64,000 nucleotides of DNA, taken from contig JBMYRH010000007.1 in NCBI GenBank assembly GCA_049602155.1, forward strand, positions 1-64,000. The letters run 5' to 3'. Shown piece after piece: positions 25,204-33,463 of the stretch. Under the pieces are notes generated by a model that saw only the letters and a program-made list of their open reading frames with translations, searched no databases and was not told where the DNA came from. The DNA comes from JBMYRH01 sp049602155. GTDB taxonomy: Bacteria; Myxococcota_A; UBA9042; PHBI01; JBMYRH01. Positions within the stretch are counted from its first letter, which is position 1, and every line of letters begins with the position of its first letter. A program made the position numbers and the translations under genes.

Positions 25204-26652
25204 GTGAACTTCCGACTGGTCTCCCGACTCCTCTCCAGACTGTTCGGAGGGATGGCCTTGGCGATGCTCGCCGCCATCCCCTGGACGTGGGGCGCGCCCG
25301 ACAGTGGCGGCGTCGAGGGGCTCCTCGGTGGGGCTGGCATCACCGCGGCTGTTGCGCTGAGCCTCGGCTGGTTTGGTCGCAACGCAGAGACCACGATGCG
25401 CATTCGAGATGCCCTCTTTGTGGTCACGGCGGGCTGGTTCTCAGCTGGATTGCTCGGGGCGGTCCCCTACCTCTGGTCAGGAGCCATCACCCACCCCGCA
25501 GACGCGCTGTTTGAGACACTCAGTGGCTTCACGACGACGGGCTCCACGATCTTGAGTGACATCGAAGCGCTCCCGATCGGCATTCAATTCTGGCGCATCA
25601 GCACGCACTGGCTGGGCGGACTTGGGATCGTCGTCATCTTCGTCGCGCTCTTTCCCCAGCTGGGTGTCGGTGCCAAGCACCTCTTTAAGAGCGAAGTCCC
25701 GGGCCCCATCACGGAAGGGCTCCGACCGAAAATCAAACAAACTGCGCTAGCCTTGTGGTGGATCTATGTCGGCCTCACAGGCCTGGAAACGCTCCTCCTC
25801 TGGGCCTGTGGGTTGTCACCCTTCGATGCCCTCGCTCACGCCATGTCAAACATCGCCACCGGCGGTTTCTCGACGAAAAATGCAAGCATCGGGCACTTCG
25901 CTGATCCTCGGGTTGAGTACATTGTTTGCCTCTTTATGTACTTGGCGGGCATCAACTTTGCCCTGCACTACGCCGCGCTCTCCGGGCGTCTAAGGAGCTA
26001 CTTACGGGACGCGGAGTGGCGCTACTACACGGGTCTCCTCATCAGCGCGACGCTCATCATCGCGCTCCTCATCACGCCCCTTCACAGCGGCGATTTTGAG
26101 ACCGCGTGGCGCAAAGCGCTCTTCCACGTATTGGCGCTCTTGACGAGCACTGGCTTCGCAGCCGGCGACTTCGAGCTCTGGCCAGTGCTCTGTCAGGTCA
26201 TGTTGATCACCCTGATATTCATCGGCGGCTCGGCAGGATCGACGGCCGGAGGCATGAAGGTCAGTCGCGTCGTCATCCTCCTCAAGAGCGCAGCGATTGA
26301 AATCGCTCATGCAGCCAAGCCGCACGCGGTCAAGATCGTGAAACTCGGGCGCACTCCGATTCGAGACGATGTCGTCAAACAGGTCCTAGCTTTCTCAGTT
26401 ATCTTTGTATGCACCGTCTTGCTCTGCACGTTCTGGCTGACAGCGACCGGTGAGGACCTCCTCACCGCCTTCACCGCGTCTCTGGCCTGTGTCGGGAATG
26501 TCGGCCCAGGGTTCGGTGATGTCGGCCCGACCGAACACTTCGCGCAACTGACGTCATCAGCCAAAGTCGTGCTCTCCATCGCAATGGTCCTTGGTCGCCT
26601 CGAATTCTTCACCGTCTTAGCGATCTTGCTGCCCGCGGGGTGGCGACGATGA
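25204..26652 (+). CDS. trkH: Trk potassium uptake channel subunit
   Basis: 482 residues. The GTG at 25204 is one base past the trkA stop and has AGGAG 5 bases upstream. The protein shows the four-fold M1-P-M2 layout of SKT transporters, with four filter loops: SGFTTTGSTIL, ATGGFSTKNAS, LTSTGFAAGDF and ACVGNVGPGFGDVGP, each supplying the filter glycine. The GGSAGSTAGGMKVSR motif after the third pore matches the conserved TrkH gating segment. It is an inner-membrane K+ channel or cotransporter gated by TrkA. The stop overlaps the ATG of the antiporter-ATPase gene by 4 bases, so the two are probably co-translated. Confidence 0.96.
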   Translation: MNFRLVSRLLSRLFGGMALAMLAAIPWTWGAPDSGGVEGLLGGAGITAAVALSLGWFGRNAETTMRIRDALFVVTAGWFSAGLLGAVPYLWSGAITHPADALFETLSGFTTTGSTILSDIEALPIGIQFWRISTHWLGGLGIVVIFVALFPQLGVGAKHLFKSEVPGPITEGLRPKIKQTALALWWIYVGLTGLETLLLWACGLSPFDALAHAMSNIATGGFSTKNASIGHFADPRVEYIVCLFMYLAGINFALHYAALSGRLRSYLRDAEWRYYTGLLISATLIIALLITPLHSGDFETAWRKALFHVLALLTSTGFAAGDFELWPVLCQVMLITLIFIGGSAGSTAGGMKVSRVVILLKSAAIEIAHAAKPHAVKIVKLGRTPIRDDVVKQVLAFSVIFVCTVLLCTFWLTATGEDLLTAFTASLACVGNVGPGFGDVGPTEHFAQLTSSAKVVLSIAMVLGRLEFFTVLAILLPAGWRR

Positions 26653-29600
26653 AGCGGCGAATCCTCATCCTCAGCCTGTTTATCGTCGCCTGGCTCATGG
26701 CCGGGACCTTGTCCGTGGTGCACACGCCACTGCAAGGCGGCCTCTCGCTCGCGACGACCGCCTTGGCGCTCCTCATCGCGCTCTTCGCAGGCGATTTCGT
26801 CGCGCGCCTCGGTGTCCCCGCCCTCACCGGCTATGTCGCCGCGGGGATCATTATGGGCCCCGTATCGGGGCTCCTCAACGGCGCCTTACTTTGGGATCTC
26901 CTGCCGATACAAGAGGCCGCTCTGGCCGTCCTAGCCTTCGCCGCCGGCTCCCAACTGAACCTCCGCCTCGACACCCGGCTCGCGCGACCCGCCATCGCGA
27001 CGGCCGTCCTCACTGGGGCACTCGCCGTCATCGTGATCACCGGACTCGCGCTCGTCATCGGGACAGTGAGCGCCTCCTTGATCCCCACGCTCACCTTCAA
27101 CACCGAAGCCGCGCTCTTCATCGGCCTCCTCACCGTGGGGACCTCACCGACCATCGTAGGGTGGATTATCAGCACGGTAGAGCGCCCGGCTGAGCTGTCT
27201 GCCTTGGCCCTCTCAACCTCGCTCGTGCGGGGACTCTTAGTCTTGACCGGGGTCGCGATCATTGCCCTGAGCCAAGACACCCCCGAGGACGGCGCCTTCG
27301 TCACCCTCATAATGACGCCCGCCGTCGCGCTCACGCTTGCCCTTATCCTGAGAGGCACTGCACCACGGCTTGATCGGCGCGCTGCCCTGCCGATTGGGGT
27401 GCTGCTCTCCCTCACCCCCCCTGTCATCGCAGCGCTCGGCGCCGAGCCCGTCCTGACGTTAGCCCTCGTCGGCGTGCTCACGCGTCACTGGACGCCAGAG
27501 GCTCGGCGGACCCACTTCGACGCGGGGATCGCCGACCTCAAGCTGCCCGCCGCGCTGGTGCTCTTCACGCTCTTAGGAGCCACCATCCCGGAGCCGTCCT
27601 TCACGCTCCTCGCCCTCGCCTTCTCACTCTTCGCCGTGCGCGGCGCCACCCTCTGGCTGAGCACCTTGGTCGCGGCACGCTGGTCCAACGCACCCGCTGG
27701 GTTCCGGAGCTACGGCTGGCTCATGCTGCTTCCACAAGGCGGGGTCACCCTCGGCGCCCTCGGGAGCTTGGCCGTCATCGCCCCCGACACGATCCAGAGC
27801 ATCCGTCAGCCTATCGAAGCGCTCGTCGCCCTCGGCCTCCTCATCGGTCCAGTGGCCTGTCGGGTGGCGTTGGGCGCTGTCGGCGAGCAGCGCACTCAGG
27901 GTCAGGCCTCGGAGACCTCGGGGAGCGCCCCATTGGCCGTCGATCTCTCCGACGAACCACAGCACCCTTGGCGTGACCCGATGGCGACCCTCGTTGGACC
28001 CGACGACGACGTCCCGAGGGCAGCGTGGGGCGGCACTGTGCAGCACTTGGTCGTGCTGCGGAGCCGCGTCCGGGAGCAAGTGGTCGGCGCCCGACTTGAG
28101 CGGATAGCCAAAGCCCACAAGGCGGCGTCGACATTGGCCCGCCAGATCGTCCAGAACGCCGGTGAGGCCATCGGGCGGTGCGAGGACGGCGACATGCGCC
28201 TCGAACACTTGAACGAGGCGAGGACATCGCTCGCCGAGGGAGCCCGCGCCGAGCTCGCGACTCTGCTCAACCCTCCCTCCGCATCGGAACCCCAGCCCCC
28301 AGGCTTAATCGAGCTCCTCGCCGACGCATTGACCCCGATCGTACGCGCCGCCCCTACCCTCTTGGAGGTGAGCGAAAGCGAACGCCACGTCCTTTGGGCT
28401 GCGGATGACAGCCAGTGGGTCCGCCTTGGCAAGCTCGGCAAGCGCGGGCTCCGCCGAACCCAGAACTTCCTCGGCCGCGAGAGGCCGAACAGAGAGGTCC
28501 CGTACCGCCGACTGGTTCGCCGCACACTCTCCGGCGAGATGCTCACTGCGCTTGGCCCTGTCGAGGCCATGATCTCTCGAGCGGAGTATAAGGCACTTCG
28601 GCGCCTAGAAGCCCACCTGTTGGAGGCGGAAGGCGTCCTCGTGGAGGCCGCACAGCGCTCTGAGGAGCCCACGGAGCTGCGCACGTGGATCCACGAGCGA
28701 GTCAGCGCCCTGAGAGACGCCAGCAAGGATGCCCAGAGCGACATCCTCTTCCTCGCCGAGGAACCCCTTCATCGGATCTCTGAGGCGATGGCAGCAGCCA
28801 TGAACAGGCTCGCCCACATGGCGGACATCGCGGGGACCTTCGCGCTCACCGAGAATGCCGTCCGCTACGCGACGGTCGCCCCACAAGTACGTGATGCCAT
28901 CACCAACGCAGCGCAGGACCGCGCGGCGTGGGATGCCTGTAAACGGGCACAGGTTCACCGCACGCTCTTGGCTCTCCAGCTCGCCGAGCTTGAGGTAGGG
29001 CTGCGTGACCTCGTCATGGGCCGCGCCTTGGGCCCTGCCGTGCGCATGCACAGCCGCGTCCAAGCGCTCATGCAGAGCGGTCAACAGCTCGTAGAGAGCG
29101 TGCGAGCCTCCGTGGACTCGGGCACGACACCCGCCACCGCCGGCGCCGAGGCCAGCGCCGCCGAGGCCCTGCTCAACGACCTCCAGCGGCGCATCGGGCG
29201 CCCCCTTGAGGGGCTGATCAATGGGCTCCGGTCCGGGGGCATCATCGACCGACTCATCGGCGCCCTAGAGACGGCGACGGCCGCCCTCCCCGAGCGCGTC
29301 GACCTCCTCGCAGAGCCTCAAATCCTCGGGCTCGTCCGTGGGGCCTCCTTCACCGATCTGCCGACCTCTGTAGCGGTCCGTGAGACGGCGCGCGCCTTCT
29401 TTGATCGGCGCGTCGCGGTCTCACTCGCTGAGCACTCCAGGGCCCTCGAGACGAGCGCGGAGGAAGCGCGCGCCGGTATCCGTGATGCACAGCGCTTGCT
29501 CTCCGTGCACGTCGCCAGGGCCACGTCAGCCGACCAACGACAAGATGCCGGTGGGCCACGAGAGAGCGACGAAGGGGTGCACCGCCTCACCCTAGAGGCG

Positions 29601-31052
29601 CTCGACACGGTCCTTGAGCGCTTCACCCATGAGGTCGCGCAGATCTCAGAGACCTCAACAGCCCTCATGCTCGAGATCGCCAAGACCGAGGCCGACGCCG
29701 TCCGTGAGCTGTGGGTACACCTGCACGACGCAGCCATAAAGCCCCAGCTTGAGCAGGCTGTTTGGGGCCTGTGGAGGACCCTGCGCGAGTCCGCTGAGCG
29801 ACTCGCTGAGCACCCCTATGCGCGACACGTCAGGGACGCCATGATGCGCGTTCAGCGACGTGTCAGGGCGACTCAGGAGTCCGTCGAGGCGCGCCTCGAC
29901 ACCACCCTCACCGGCCCGACACGGGTGCGCAAGGCTCTCAAGGCGCTCGATCCGCTCCGCCACGACATGCCCTATGTCTACGGGAAGCTCTTCGCGCTCA
30001 CAGCGACTGAGAACGACGCCTTCCTCCTCGGGCGTGAGCGTGAACTCGCAGTGCTGCGCAAACGCGCGGATGGACGGGGATATGGGGCCGCCATCGTTAT
30101 CGGCGAGCGCGGCATGGGGCGCTCCTCGCTCGTGCGAGTCGCCCTGGCTCACAGTGCACGAGACCGACAGGTGATCTGGCTCGACACAGAGCGGCCAGTC
30201 AACGGACCTTCCGACGTCGTCTCCTGGGCCGCCAGCGCTGTGGGCCTCGCGGACACGGCAGCGACACTCGAGACCGTCGCGGCAGAGCTGAAGCAACGCC
30301 GCGCCATCATCGTGCTCGACGACCTTGAGTCGTTGATCCCACGAAGCTTAGAGGGCCTTGAGGCGCTCGAGGCCTTGATGACGCTCATCGTGGCCACCGA
30401 CAAGCACACGGTCTGGATGGTCACCTGCGAGCGCCACATCTGGCGGCTCCTGACCTCAGTCACCTCGATCGCAGACGCCTTTGATGTCACCGTGAGCCTC
30501 AATGGGCTGAGCGCATCAGAGCTCCGCGAGGCCATCGAGCGCCGTCACCGATTGAGCGGCCTCGAGTTGAGGTATTCGCGTCCGAGCAGCACCGACCTCG
30601 GCGCATGGTTGACGCACCTCTGGGGCGCCTCCCCTGCCGAGCGGACCTTCAACCAGCTCGCGGAAGCGAGCGCGGGTAACCCTCGAAGTGCGATGCACCT
30701 TTGGCAGCTCAGCCTCACCCATCTCCCCGCAGAAGAGCGGGCGGTCGAGGTCGTGCTCAACAAGGCACTCAGCCTGCACGATCTGCAAACGTTGCCGGGC
30801 CACCTGCTCCCAGCCATCGGGCTGATGTTTCGGCAGAGCAGCGTCGATCGCCCCGCGCTCAAGGTGGCGTTAGGCTGGTCTGCGGCACAAGTCGGCGCTG
30901 CCATCCATGCCCTTGAGGTCGCAGGCTTGCTCCAGTGCCACAGTCGCGCAGATGGTGAGATGAGCTGGTCCCTTGTCCCGCACGCCTGTGCCCCCGTGAG
31001 GCAGTTCTTGCTCGACCAGGGCTTGATGCACGTACCCGGGAGGACGACATGA
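26649..31052 (+). CDS. Antiporter-like membrane domain fused to a helical region, P-loop ATPase and winged helix
   Basis: 1467 residues. Residues about 1-410 are a CPA-like transporter domain of 11-13 helices: AGIIMGPVSG near 65, FAAGSQLNLRLD near 100, VGTSPTIVGWII near 160. The Asp expected in the next helix is absent (STSLVRGLLVLTG). Residues about 410-1130 are predicted helical, with long Ala/Leu/Glu/Arg-rich stretches. A STAND/ORC-like NTPase follows: GRERELAVLRKR near 1132, a P-loop GERGMGRSS at 1152-1160 with Arg in place of the Walker A Lys, Walker B IIVLDD ending at D1224-D1225, and a sensor-like VTCERHIW. The last 90 residues form a winged-helix unit (LGWSAAQVGAAIHALEVAGLL). The gene overlaps trkH and the MscS gene by 4 bases each. 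It may be a nucleotide-driven controller or scaffold for the K+ module. I know no characterised protein of this design. Confidence 0.85.
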   Translation: MKRRILILSLFIVAWLMAGTLSVVHTPLQGGLSLATTALALLIALFAGDFVARLGVPALTGYVAAGIIMGPVSGLLNGALLWDLLPIQEAALAVLAFAAGSQLNLRLDTRLARPAIATAVLTGALAVIVITGLALVIGTVSASLIPTLTFNTEAALFIGLLTVGTSPTIVGWIISTVERPAELSALALSTSLVRGLLVLTGVAIIALSQDTPEDGAFVTLIMTPAVALTLALILRGTAPRLDRRAALPIGVLLSLTPPVIAALGAEPVLTLALVGVLTRHWTPEARRTHFDAGIADLKLPAALVLFTLLGATIPEPSFTLLALAFSLFAVRGATLWLSTLVAARWSNAPAGFRSYGWLMLLPQGGVTLGALGSLAVIAPDTIQSIRQPIEALVALGLLIGPVACRVALGAVGEQRTQGQASETSGSAPLAVDLSDEPQHPWRDPMATLVGPDDDVPRAAWGGTVQHLVVLRSRVREQVVGARLERIAKAHKAASTLARQIVQNAGEAIGRCEDGDMRLEHLNEARTSLAEGARAELATLLNPPSASEPQPPGLIELLADALTPIVRAAPTLLEVSESERHVLWAADDSQWVRLGKLGKRGLRRTQNFLGRERPNREVPYRRLVRRTLSGEMLTALGPVEAMISRAEYKALRRLEAHLLEAEGVLVEAAQRSEEPTELRTWIHERVSALRDASKDAQSDILFLAEEPLHRISEAMAAAMNRLAHMADIAGTFALTENAVRYATVAPQVRDAITNAAQDRAAWDACKRAQVHRTLLALQLAELEVGLRDLVMGRALGPAVRMHSRVQALMQSGQQLVESVRASVDSGTTPATAGAEASAAEALLNDLQRRIGRPLEGLINGLRSGGIIDRLIGALETATAALPERVDLLAEPQILGLVRGASFTDLPTSVAVRETARAFFDRRVAVSLAEHSRALETSAEEARAGIRDAQRLLSVHVARATSADQRQDAGGPRESDEGVHRLTLEALDTVLERFTHEVAQISETSTALMLEIAKTEADAVRELWVHLHDAAIKPQLEQAVWGLWRTLRESAERLAEHPYARHVRDAMMRVQRRVRATQESVEARLDTTLTGPTRVRKALKALDPLRHDMPYVYGKLFALTATENDAFLLGRERELAVLRKRADGRGYGAAIVIGERGMGRSSLVRVALAHSARDRQVIWLDTERPVNGPSDVVSWAASAVGLADTAATLETVAAELKQRRAIIVLDDLESLIPRSLEGLEALEALMTLIVATDKHTVWMVTCERHIWRLLTSVTSIADAFDVTVSLNGLSASELREAIERRHRLSGLELRYSRPSSTDLGAWLTHLWGASPAERTFNQLAEASAGNPRSAMHLWQLSLTHLPAEERAVEVVLNKALSLHDLQTLPGHLLPAIGLMFRQSSVDRPALKVALGWSAAQVGAAIHALEVAGLLQCHSRADGEMSWSLVPHACAPVRQFLLDQGLMHVPGRTT

Positions 31053-31951
31053 CAGTCCACGCGGTGATGGCGTTTAGCCTCTTCAGCGCACTCGGCGCAA
31101 CGGTCGCGGGGAGCGTGGGGTCGGGATCAGAGATGGACCCAGCGCTGCTCATCTTGGGGAAGGAGATCGGCGAGGCATTAGCCTTTGACCGCATCCTCGG
31201 GGTCGTGGTTCGCATCTTTGTCTTGTGGTTAGGGCTCAAGTCCTTCGACAGCCTCGTGCCGCGTGCCGCGCGCTGGCGCCTCGGAATCGCACACAGCCTT
31301 CAGGAATGGGCACCGACCGTCCGCCTTACGGTCGCCGGCCTGATGGCCGTGGTCGTCATCGACGCCGTCACCCCCGAAGAGCCCCAGGCCAGGGCGCTGG
31401 TCGCTGCGACCGTCATCCTCACCGTCTTATGGTCCGCTCAATCGGTCCTGCGCAACGCCGCTGCCGGCGCCGTCATCATCGTGCGGCGGGCCGTGCGCGT
31501 CGGAGAGCACCTCCGCATCGGCGAAATCGCAGGGCGCGTCACGTCGGTGACCCTACGCGGGGTGGAGATCGAGGACGCCGATGGCTCTAGGAGCTTCGTC
31601 CCTGGGCTGCTCCTGCACACGGAGACCACGACCCATGGGCCTTCCGGGGTGCGCGCCAGCGCCGTCGAGATGACTTGGCGGCCCTCTCAGTTGGCTTCAG
31701 AGCGCGACCCCGAGGAGCTCAGAGGCCTCGCCCGGCGACTGGCGCTGCTCAGTCCACGTCGCGCACCGGGCACCCCAGTCCTCGTTCATCAACACGCGGA
31801 GACCGGTGACCTGCGGATCACCCTCACGCCATATGACCGCACAGAGAGCGACGCATTGCGGCTCGAAGTCACGCGACGACTGGCCGAAGCCTTTGCACCT
31901 GCGGAGCCGCCTGCGGCCGTCATCGAACATGACGATTCCCCCGAGGCTTGA
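31049..31951 (+). CDS. MscS-like mechanosensitive ion channel
   Basis: 300 residues; the ATG overlaps the fusion gene's stop by 4 bases. Four hydrophobic helices are visible (about 5-25, 40-65, 85-110, 113-135). The pore-helix/beta-domain junction matches MscS: NAAAGAVIIVRRAVRVGEHLRIGEIAGRV near 141, then GVEIEDADGSRSFVPGLLLH. A C-terminal alpha/beta domain with charged loops completes it. MscS channels release solutes on hypo-osmotic shock; some relatives are gated by ligands or K+. Its place behind K+ uptake and antiporter genes fits turgor control. It has more N-terminal helix than the minimal MscS. Confidence 0.88.
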   Translation: MTVHAVMAFSLFSALGATVAGSVGSGSEMDPALLILGKEIGEALAFDRILGVVVRIFVLWLGLKSFDSLVPRAARWRLGIAHSLQEWAPTVRLTVAGLMAVVVIDAVTPEEPQARALVAATVILTVLWSAQSVLRNAAAGAVIIVRRAVRVGEHLRIGEIAGRVTSVTLRGVEIEDADGSRSFVPGLLLHTETTTHGPSGVRASAVEMTWRPSQLASERDPEELRGLARRLALLSPRRAPGTPVLVHQHAETGDLRITLTPYDRTESDALRLEVTRRLAEAFAPAEPPAAVIEHDDSPEA

Positions 31952-31957
31952 GGTCTG

Positions 31958-31963
31958 TATACT
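31958..31963 (+). promoter_or_regulatory. Possible -10 box for the aminopeptidase gene
   Basis: TATACT, immediately preceded by TG, lies 28 bases before the aminopeptidase start in the only sizeable gap after the ion-transport cluster. No good -35 hexamer is seen 16-18 bases upstream, so this rests on the -10 alone. Confidence 0.3.
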
Positions 31964-31990
31964 CGGATGCCCCGCATCTTGGAGTGCCCC

Positions 31991-33463
31991 ATGCAGACGA
32001 ACTTGAGCTTCAGCGATACAGCCCCCTCCCTCAAAGGCGCGAAAGCGATGATGGTCGTCGGGCGCCTAAGTCAGCTCAAAGACGACACAACAGCGAGCTT
32101 GCTCCCCAAGTCCGCCAAGAAAATTTGGCCGACCATGCTGGAGGCTTTGAAGCCCGGCGATAACGGCGCCTCGACGAGCACTTGGCTGGCCGCCTCAGGG
32201 GTGAAGCGTCTGATCGCCGTCGCGTTGCCCGAGCCGTGCTCCCGCCATAACAGCCCTGCGCGGCCCCACGCCATCGCTCAGCTGGTGCGCAGTAACATCC
32301 CCTCCAAGGACGACGTCGTCGTCGTCGTCGCCCTTGAGAAGGCCGCCTATGGGTTCGCCTCGGGCTGCGCGGTCGCGCGGGCCTTCTCGGACTACACGCG
32401 GAGCAGCGGCGCCGCCAAGAAGAAAAGTAAGAGGAAGGGCAACACCTCGCGGCAGGTCCGCGTAGGGCTGGTCGCCGCGAAAGGCAAGATCGACACCGAC
32501 GCCATCACGCGCGCCGCTGACGGAATCCACTTCGCTGCACGCCTCGTCGACATGCCCGCCAGTGAGCTGAGTACGGACGCCTTCGTCGCCGAAGCGCAGG
32601 CCGTCGCCGAGCGCAATGAAGGCGTCGAGATCGAGATCATCCGGGGCAAAGCGCTGGATGAAGGCGGCTTCGGTGGGCTCTGGGGCGTCGGTAAGTCCGG
32701 CCCAAAGCCACCCGCGCTCGTGCGCCTCTCATACAGCCCCCCGCGCGCCAAGAAGACCACGGCGTGGGTCGGCAAAGGCATCGTCTACGATACCGGCGGA
32801 CTGAGCATCAAGACCAAGGCCGGCATGGTCGGGATGAAGATGGACATGGGTGGCGCTGCAGCGGTCATCGCTGGCTTTGAGGCCGCTGTGCGCGGCGGCA
32901 TCAAGGTGCGACTCCACGCGCTGCTCTGCCTGGCTGAGAACTCAGTGGGCCCTGAGGCCATGCGCCCGGATGATGTCCTCGATATGTACTCCGGCAAGAC
33001 CGTCGAGGTGAACAACACCGACGCCGAGGGGCGCTTGGTGCTCGCGGACGGCGTCGCCTACGCCTCAAAGGTGCTCGGCGCCGACCTCATCGTCGACTTG
33101 GCGACGCTCACCGGCGCCCAGCTCATGGCGACCGGTCGTCGACACGCAGGCGTCATGTGCAACGATGAGAAGCTCGAGGCGGCGGTGGTCAAGGCAGGGA
33201 AAGAGAGCGGGGACCTCGTGCACCCCCTCCCCTATTGCCCGGAGTTCTTCCGTGGGGAGTTCAAGTCCAAGATCGCGGACATGAAGAACTCCGTAAAGGA
33301 CCGAATGAACGCCCAAACGTCCTGCGCAGGGCAGTTCATCGGGAACCACCTTGAGGGGTACAAGGGGCGCTGGCTCCATGTCGACATGGCGGGCCCTGCC
33401 ATGTCGGCAGGCCGCGCAACCGGCTACGGCGTCGCCCTCTTGATGAGCCTCGTCAACCGGTAA
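31991..33463 (+). CDS. pepA: M17 leucyl aminopeptidase
   Basis: 490 residues. The ATG at 31991 lies 6 bases after GGAG. The C-terminal catalytic domain is complete: metal ligands in GKGIVYDTGGLSIK and KMDMGGAAAV, and the family signature NTDAEGRL near residue 341, followed by the LVDLATLTGAQ-like segment. The N-terminal macro-like domain is shorter and more divergent, with a Lys-rich insert (AAKKKSKRKG) near 140. It is a two-metal exopeptidase acting in cytoplasmic peptide turnover; PepA also binds DNA in enteric bacteria, but nothing here shows that. The 3' end overlaps the convergent GH25 gene by 40 bases. Confidence 0.95.
   Translation: MQTNLSFSDTAPSLKGAKAMMVVGRLSQLKDDTTASLLPKSAKKIWPTMLEALKPGDNGASTSTWLAASGVKRLIAVALPEPCSRHNSPARPHAIAQLVRSNIPSKDDVVVVVALEKAAYGFASGCAVARAFSDYTRSSGAAKKKSKRKGNTSRQVRVGLVAAKGKIDTDAITRAADGIHFAARLVDMPASELSTDAFVAEAQAVAERNEGVEIEIIRGKALDEGGFGGLWGVGKSGPKPPALVRLSYSPPRAKKTTAWVGKGIVYDTGGLSIKTKAGMVGMKMDMGGAAAVIAGFEAAVRGGIKVRLHALLCLAENSVGPEAMRPDDVLDMYSGKTVEVNNTDAEGRLVLADGVAYASKVLGADLIVDLATLTGAQLMATGRRHAGVMCNDEKLEAAVVKAGKESGDLVHPLPYCPEFFRGEFKSKIADMKNSVKDRMNAQTSCAGQFIGNHLEGYKGRWLHVDMAGPAMSAGRATGYGVALLMSLVNR

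Noticed and set aside
32311..32331. GTC trinucleotide run in pepA
   Set aside because: It encodes DDVVVVVA in a beta strand and is too short to suggest phase variation.
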